From assembly GCF_027887165.1 (NCBI RefSeq), contig NC_077231.1, positions 127,216,487-127,280,486 of the forward strand: a stretch of DNA of 64,000 nucleotides. Reading direction: 5' to 3'. A model generated the notes under the pieces. It did not search any database. It was given only the letters and a program-made list of their open reading frames with translations, and had not been told where the DNA came from. Positions 57,948 to 64,000 of this stretch are shown here, piece by piece. The DNA is from Monodelphis domestica (Eukaryota > Chordata > Mammalia > Didelphimorphia > Didelphidae). The number at the start of each line of letters is the position of its first letter. Position 1 is the first letter of the stretch. Position numbers and translations under genes: made by a program.

Positions 57948-57964
57948 TTCTCTCTTTCTCTGTT
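57890..57964. repeat. (TC)n microsatellite with TTTC interruptions
   Basis: About 70 bp of TC dinucleotides followed by TA/TG-rich repeats to about 58085. Frames through it are artefacts. Confidence 0.95.
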
Positions 57965-58076
57965 TGTATACATGTACATTATATATGTGGATAGACATAT
58001 GTATTTATATATGTATAATGTACAAATATATATATATACCATCATATATGTAGATAGGCATATATTTATATATATT

Positions 58077-58125
58077 TATATGTGTGTAAGTGGGAGTAAA
58101 GTATACTCCCACTTACACACATATA
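58077..58125. repeat. Perfect inverted repeat: 22-bp arms, 5-nt loop
   Basis: Left arm 58077-58098 and right arm 58104-58125 are exact reverse complements around the loop aagta. The inner part of the arm, gtaagtgggagta, is not simple sequence, so it is more than a TA-repeat coincidence. Confidence 0.9.
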
Positions 58126-58341
58126 GTGAAAGAGTCAAATGGGAGTAACTGGGGAGAGGAGAAAAAAGTAGTTATTAAATGAAGGAAGAGGAGAACAACT
58201 TAAAAATAAGGAATGAGAGAAAGATAAATTAAGAGGAATAAGTAAAAGAAAATGGCAAAACAATGGAAAGGAAGTTGACTATGGCTGCCAAGGTAGTAGT
58301 GCAACAAAAAGGAGATGGCAAAGGGAAGCAAGTTTTTGAGG

Positions 58342-58535
58342 AAAAGTTGTCATTAATCAATCAATAGTTATAAATTAATCATGTGCCAGGCACTACGTTA
58401 AGCAGTAGGGAAGCAAAGCTGGAAAGAAAGATAGTTTTTGTTCTCAAGGAACTTTCATTCTAGCAGGAGAAGACAACACACAAAAGGAAGCTCACAATAG
58501 ATGAGACTTTGGGGAAGGACAAAAACGGTGGATAT
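58342..58535 (-). mobile_element. L2 LINE 3' end
   Basis: 'aatcatgtgccaggcactac', 'ttgttctcaaggaactttca', 'ctagcaggagaagacaacac' in reverse L2 order. 58536-59485 has no element I recognise besides short (CA)n runs near 58590 and 59028. Confidence 0.65.
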
Positions 58536-59487
58536 ACCCTCTTTCTTAGATATCCTTCTATATATGAAAGCACAGATATGTCCAATATATACACAATACA
58601 CATGCATAACACATACATGCAGACATACACACATCTGAATTCCAGGATCAGTATGAAGATTTAGTTTGAAGGTTTCCTTCCTACAGGGGCATGGTAAAGG
58701 AGATCTGAAGGACAGCCTAGACAGGCTGAGATCCTCAGAACTACTAGAAAGAACTACAGGGACCTGAGGATATTGGTTTTCAGAATATATTCAAAGACAG
58801 GAAACATTTTCACTGAATAAATTGTGCCCTCTAGGGTGAATCTTATGCCTTAGAGAACACTAGGTTGTTTCTTTGTTATAGCCAAGTAATTGTTATTTAC
58901 ACTAAGAGTACAAGCTGATATTCCTCCTAGAAAAAATAGTTGAAAGAGGCTCAAATGATGACTGTCTACTCATGGAATAACTCGTAACAATCCCAGGTTA
59001 TCAAGGAAGATTTTTATTGCATGCATACACACACACACAGAAGGACTTCAGTGTGGTCATAAAGAAATGATATGAAGAAGTCGACGATCATTCTGTCATT
59101 CTTTAATGAGTTGGAGAGTAGAAAAATGTACCTTGGAAAAGAAAGGGGAGAAAAAGAGCAATTGCACCCCCTTGGAGCTAAGTTACAGCTCTGGATCTCT
59201 TCCTAAAGAAGAGACAGCTGAGCTCTGAGGTTGAAGTACCTGCTTCTCTTCCAAGGAAGGATGGTGGATATGTACCCATCATTGTTCTCAGGTAAGAGTT
59301 AAGGTCAGAAGATCAGACAAGATCAAATGTTGATGGATGAATGAAAAGTATTATAGTTCAAAAATTAACCCAGAAAGTGAAGGATGAGGGCAGAGTGATC
59401 AGATATGATTTGTCTGAGAAAAGGTCTGTGAGTTTTATAGATTCTAAGCTCGATACAAATTAACAATATAATGTGGCAGCTAAGAAA

Positions 59488-59950
59488 GTGAATACAATAT
59501 TAAACTGTATTGAGAAAGATGCACTCGGGAGTAGGGAAGTGATCATCATCCCATTATACTCTTCCCACACACCTCTAGATCAGTCTCTTAATTTATATTC
59601 AGTTTTAGACTGGAGCACATTCAGAGGAGGAGGAATAAGGACCTAGATCATGCCATGCATCATGACTGCTTAAAATAACTGGGAATGATTCACAGAGATA
59701 TGAGAAGAATGGGTTGGGGCAGGTTGTTGCTTGTCTTCAAGTATATAAAGAATTGTCATGTTGGAGAATAGATTAGACTTGTTTTCACTTTGTCCCAGAG
59801 AGCAGAACTATAAACAATGAGTAGAAAGTGCAGAGAAGCATTATTTCTCAAGAAAAATCTATGGATGAGGTATTTTTTTTCCATAAGTAGATTGAACCAG
59901 ATGAACTAGACTGATCACCTCCAACTCTAAGGTTCTGCCATTTTATGAAC
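59488..59950 (+). mobile_element. L3/CR1 LINE 3' end
   Basis: 'gaagtgatcatcatcccatt', 'gactggagcacattcagagg', 'gcttgtcttcaagtatataa', 'agaattgtcatgttggagaa', 'agattgaaccagatgaacta' and 'gatcacctccaactctaagg' in forward L3 order. Confidence 0.8.
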
Positions 59951-59959
59951 ATCTATGAT

Positions 59960-60360
59960 ATTACATTTATCTCTCTCCTTTCCCTAGCTCTCAACTCTAT
60001 TCTTCTTCCAGATCTCCTTTTTGTCTCTTTCAAGAGTACCACCAGCTCTCAGTCACAAATTTCCACAATGTTAGAGTCATCCTTAATGATTCCTTGTCCC
60101 TCACATCATATAATCTAATTAATTGACACATTTTCTTAATTGTATACTGAAAGGACCAACACAAGTCCAGATCTCATTACCTCTCAGCAGGACAACCGAA
60201 ATAATCCTTTAATACATTTGCCTGCCTCCACTCTCTCCTGCCTTCAACTTAGTCTTTATATAGCTGCCAAAATAAACGTTTTAAGGCACAAGGGCTGACC
60301 ATGTCACTTCTTTCCTGACAAATTTTCAGGGACTCCCTCTAGTGGTCTCCAGGAGAAAAT
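59960..60360 (+). mobile_element. L2 LINE fragment
   Basis: 'gagtcatccttaatgattcc', 'ttgtccctcacatcatataa', 'ctgcctccactctctcctgc', 'agggctgaccatgtcacttc' in forward L2 order. Confidence 0.65.
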
Positions 60361-60384
60361 AAAAATCGAATAGTTTAGCACATG

Positions 60385-61800
60385 GAGCAAGGTTTTCAAT
60401 TGTCATGCAAAACAGACTTCCACATGGAAAGAGCAAAATCATACATAACCAAAACCCACAAATTAAAAAAAAAATACATTGATGTGAAAGACAACTCCAA
60501 TAGTTCTTTTTCTGGAGCTGGATAGCATTCCCCATCATGTCTTTTCAGGATTATCCCAGACATTGCATTACTGAGAATAGCCAAGTTTTCAGAGCTGATC
60601 ATTGTACAATATTGCAGTTACTATGTACAATGTTCTCCCTGATCTGCTTATTTTTCTCTGCAATAGTTGCTGCAGATCTTTCCAGCTCTTTCTGAAATCA
60701 TTTTGCTTATAATTTCTTATATAGCACAATAATATTCCATTACTAACACATACTACAATTTTTTTTAGCCATTCCCTAATTGATGGACATTCTGTCAGTG
60801 TCCAATTCTTTAACACCACACAAAGAGCTGCTATAAATATTTTTGTACAAGTAGGTCCTTTCCCCTTTTTATTATCTCTTTGGGATACAGACCCAGTAGT
60901 GGCATTATTGTATCAAAGGGTATGTACCCTTTTATAGCCCTTTGGTTATAGTTACAAATTGCCCACCAGAATGATGGGATCGGTTCACAATTCCACCAAA
61001 AGTGTATTAGTGTTCCAATGTTGCCACATCCCATCCAACATTACCATTTTTCTTTACTGTCATATTGGCCAATCTGATAGGTGTGAGGTGGTACCTAAGC
61101 ATTGTTTTAATCTGGATTTCTCTAATCAGGAGTGATTTAGAACATTTTTATATGATTATTGATGGCCTTGATTTTTTCATCTGAAAATTATTTGTTCATA
61201 ATCTTTGACCATTTGTCAGTCAGGGAATGACTTGTGTTCTTATAAATTTGAGAAATTAGACCTTTACGAGAGACATTTGTTATAATTTTTTCCCTAGTTT
61301 GTTGTTTTCCCTCAAATCTTGGTTAGATTAATTTTGTTTGTACAAAATTTTTTAATTGAATGTAATCAAAATTATTCACTTTACATCTTATAATATTCTT
61401 TATTTCCTGTTTGATCATAAATTCTTCCCTTCTCCAGAGTCCTGCCAGGTAAACTAGTCTGTGCTCCCCTAATTTAGTTATGGTATCACTTTTTTAGAGC
61501 ATATATCCATTTTGACTTTATCTTGGAATAGTGTGTGAAATATTGTTCTACACCTAGCTTTTACCATAGTTTACCAATTTTCCCAGCAATTTTTGTTAAA
61601 GAGCGAGTTCTTATTCCAAAAGCTGGGATCTTCGGGTTTATTAAACACTAGGTTGCTAAGGTCATTCACCCCTGTATATTGTGTATCTAATCTTCTCCAT
61701 TCATCTACCATTATATTCCTTAGCCAAAACCAGATTGTTTTTATGAGTGCTGCTTTATAATACAGTTTGAGATCTGGAACTGCTAAAATATAGTTTTAAG
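60385..61800 (-). mobile_element. L1 ORF2 C-terminal third and 3' end
   Basis: Minus-strand translation includes MGCGNIGTLIHFWWNCE, IPFDTIMPLLGLYPKEIIKR and LKNWTLTECPSIREWLKKIV, the C-terminal L1 ORF2 blocks. At its 5' end (near 61790) the text 'gagtgctgctttataataca' corresponds to the LYYKAALIK block. 5'-truncated, broken by stops and frameshifts. Confidence 0.92.
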
Positions 61801-61874
61801 TTTATAAGAAAATAAACCAAGGATCTAGGATTATGATCAGAGACCTAGAGGCAGATAAGATTTTAGAAGCCATC

Positions 61875-62085
61875 TCAATCAAGTAAAAATCAATAAATGT
61901 GACATGCCTACTATGTAACAGGCCTTGGTTAAACACTAGGGATGTAAAAGAGGCAAATGGCACTCCCTTCCTTCAAGATACTTATAATAAAATTGACAAT
62001 AAAACATGAAAACAAATGTATAAAAGGTAAACTATGTATAGAATAAATAGGAAATAATAAATATAGGGAAGGAATTAGAATTAAG
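61875..62085 (-). mobile_element. L2 LINE 3' end
   Basis: 'aatcaataaatgtgacatgc', 'taaacactagggatgtaaaa', 'agatacttataataaaattg', 'agaataaataggaaataata' in reverse L2 order, abutting a forward L2. Confidence 0.7.
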
Positions 62086-62690
62086 TCCAAACTCCTCATT
62101 TTGTAAACAAAGAAACTGGTCTTCCATAACCTGGCTGCAATCTAACTTCCCAGATTTATTCCCCATTATTCTGCATCATAAACTCTACATCTCAGTCAAA
62201 CATCAATGTACTACTAGCTGTTTCCTGAACTTAGCCTTCTATCTCCTATTTCCAAGCACTCACATAGACTACCTCTATCTGGAAAATGCTACCCCTTCAT
62301 TTCTACCTTTCATGGTCATTATTTTATTAAATAATGAATTAAATAATTATTAAGTAAAATAAATCATTATTTTCTTTAAGCACTCAGTTTATATTCTATT
62401 TCCACCATAAAGCCTTCTCTTAGCCGATCAGTTGTTCATATCTTTCCTCTTTTTTAAAATTTTCCAACTGCCCATTGCTGTCTCCATTGCTACCACCCCT
62501 TTGCTCCATCCACATATGCATATACTCCCTCCTTTATGTGAGTATATAATATAGTTCTTAGTAGAATGTAAATTCCTTGAGGGTTGGAACTGTTTATCCA
62601 CCTCCCTCCATCCCCTTATGTTTCCCAGTGTCTAGCACAATGTCTTTCACATAGCACATAAATCTATTGAAATTTGTGTTTACTCTCAAA
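62086..62690 (+). mobile_element. L2 LINE 3' part
   Basis: 'gtccaaactcctcattttgt', 'cttccataacctggctgcaa', 'atctggaaaatgctacccct', 'gtagaatgtaaattccttga' and 'agtgtctagcacaatgtctt' in forward L2 order. A palindromic AT patch at 62318-62372 interrupts it. Confidence 0.8.
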
Positions 62691-62980
62691 TATGAAGTGA
62701 TAAGGAACACTACTTCATGCAGTGATTTTGTACATCTAGGGAGGAGCACATGCCTAAATTCTCTGGAAATTTCATTTGACACATATGGGAAGTTGAATAA
62801 ATTTTCATTGAATTTCTGAATCTTATGTTTTTTCTAATATGCATAATACATTATTCTAAATCATAAATTCTCTAAAACTGACTTCCATCTTAACATTTCA
62901 CATCTTTTTGGACATTTTAGTTTACCTGTTTTTGTTCTTTATATCTTTTCTCATAATTTTATATTAGTGTCACTGGCCTT

Positions 62981-63000
62981 TTTAATCTCGCGAGATTAAA
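62981..63000. promoter_or_regulatory. 20-bp perfect palindrome with TCTCGCGAGA core
   Basis: TTTAATCTCGCGAGATTAAA reads the same on both strands. TCTCGCGAGA (62986-62995) is the known BANP and ZBTB33/Kaiso recognition sequence, usually found in CpG-island promoters. Here it lies alone in AT-rich intron 92 bp upstream of MGST1 exon 3 and holds two CpGs. It could also be the remnant of a transposon end. Confidence 0.45.
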
Positions 63001-63092
63001 GCTTTATTTTTGCATATTGAATAAAATTCCCAGTTTGTTTAAAAATTTCTCCATGTTTGATTCTAAATGTGTGCATGTGTGTATTGGAATAG

Positions 63093-63187
63093 GTTTTTGT
63101 CAACCCAGAAGATGCTTTGTCCTTTGGCAAAGGGGAGAATGCTAAGAAGTTTCTTCGTACAGATGATAGAGTTGAACGTGTGCGTAG
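63093..63187 (+). CDS. MGST1: MGST1 exon 3
   Basis: Continues the reading frame of exon 2 in phase 0: VFVNPEDALSFGKGENAKKF, LRTDDRVERVR, ending with AG of a split Arg74 codon (phase 2) before the donor gtaagt at 63188. The exon is 95 bp. It covers residues 43-73, the cytosolic loop after helix 1, which contributes Arg73 and Arg74 to glutathione binding in the known structure. Residue 50 (Cys49 in mature-protein numbering) is Ala where human and rat have Cys. The rest of the protein (about 80 residues, helices 2-4) is outside the window. Confidence 0.96.
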
Positions 63188-64000
63188 GTAAGTTAATATA
63201 TCTCTTGAAAGCTATTACTGTTGAAAGAATACTGTGATAGTAATTGGAGTGCCATAGAGCTTTGAAGGAAAAAAAGTGTTATCACCCATTTTAAGATTGT
63301 TAAATTAAAGTAGAAAAATCACAGAGTATTAGAAACCTGCAAGTCTCCATATTTTGAAAAATATGATGAATCTGTTATCTCACTGATATGGTAGATGCAC
63401 TATCCATTGGCCCCAACCCATTAATGCTGTTTCATTATGTGCCTTTCTTGCCTTTGACTTTCCTTAAACCTTTCATAGGAAATGCATCCAAAATGTTTGG
63501 GACCTTACTCTAGAACTCTTGATAGTATATGGCTGCTAATGGAAAACTTAGACTATCAACTACTATTACTTCCTGTTGCCATACTTATTTATCCAGTGAT
63601 ATAGGCTTGTAGAGTATAGATATGCAGTTTGAAGGGAACCTCAGAAACCATATAGCAAAACCTTCTAATTTTATTGATGAGGAAACTGAGATGGATTTGC
63701 CCAAGTCAGACAATCAGCAAGCATCTCTTTGATAACATCCTTTGTGCCACTTCTTATAGAATTCTTGGCTGGTAATTTGTTGTACCCTACTTTTGTTCAC
63801 CATGTACCATTCCATAATTTCTCTACTATATTACAACTACATTTGGTATGTATTTTAGCAAAATTTGCAGACATTCTCTAGAGGGTTTTAAGGTGCTAGT
63901 TTTCATAGGGAAAATATAAATGGCAATGAGAAGGAAGAATTCAGAAAAATACAGTCAGCTTCTCCAAACTGCTTCTATTTTATTTCTCTGGAGGTAAAAA
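63188..64000 (+). other. MGST1: Start of MGST1 intron 3
   Basis: Follows the donor gtaagt. Apart from a MIR fragment at 63600-63725 I recognise nothing in it. Confidence 0.85.
63600..63725 (-). mobile_element. MIR SINE fragment
   Basis: 'gaagggaacctcagaaacca', 'tattgatgaggaaactgaga', 'gatttgcccaagtcagacaa' in reverse order, with the tRNA-like head missing. Confidence 0.6.

Larger units (their letters stand above)
56645..63092 (+). other. MGST1: MGST1 intron 2 (phase 0), 6448 bp
   Basis: Runs from the donor gtaaga to the acceptor 'tattggaatag'. The acceptor has a weak polypyrimidine tract. The intron is filled with L2, L3, L1, MIR and simple repeats listed separately. I see no additional coding exon in it. 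Confidence 0.9.

Overview
The window looks like AT-rich, repeat-dominated nuclear DNA from a marsupial. The evidence is the repeat fauna: decayed L2, L3/CR1 and MIR copies as in other mammals, together with marsupial-type short elements (a MAR1-like SINE with the 'aaactgaggca...gtcacacagctagtaa' body and a WSINE-like tRNA-derived SINE), L1 tails of marsupial type and several LTR copies. I name families from remembered consensus sequences, so subfamily labels are approximate and the species is not determined.

The only host gene I recognise is MGST1 (microsomal glutathione S-transferase 1), on the plus strand near the right end. Exon 2 (56493-56644) carries the start codon and exon 3 (63093-63187) continues in frame. 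Together they encode residues 1-73 plus two bases of codon 74. The last coding exon lies beyond the window. Both exons have sound splice sites and open frames, so the gene looks intact. The first, non-coding exon is not certain. A repeat-poor, GC-richer block at 46440-47990 is my best candidate for the 5' end.

Layout: 1-11 kb is a patchwork of L1, L2, L3, MIR and LTR pieces with long purine tracts. 11.1-13.5 kb has no repeat I recognise. 13.5-21 kb holds MIR, a long L3, L2, an LTR and SINEs. 21.1-24.3 kb is one long L2 broken by an LTR insertion. 24.9-34.3 kb is LTR, SINE, L1 and L2. 35-36.2 kb is L1. 36.2-37.4, 38.7-39.5 and 42.0-43.0 kb are unassigned or repeat-poor. 43.0-44.06 kb is a compact element with two near-identical 316-bp direct repeats. 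45.4-46.3 kb is L3. 46.4-48.0 kb is the possible MGST1 5' region. 48-56 kb is intronic or upstream repeats, and 56.5-64 kb is MGST1 exons 2-3 with repeat-filled intron 2.

I found no CRISPR array, operon or other prokaryotic-style system, and nothing that clearly amounts to a new multi-gene system. The most useful observations are: alanine replacing the conserved regulatory cysteine of MGST1; a compact LTR-like element with a 5-bp target duplication; two LTR copies in which one shows two microsatellites grown from short seeds; a 20-bp palindrome containing TCTCGCGAGA just before MGST1 exon 3; and a near-perfect 54-bp tandem duplication.
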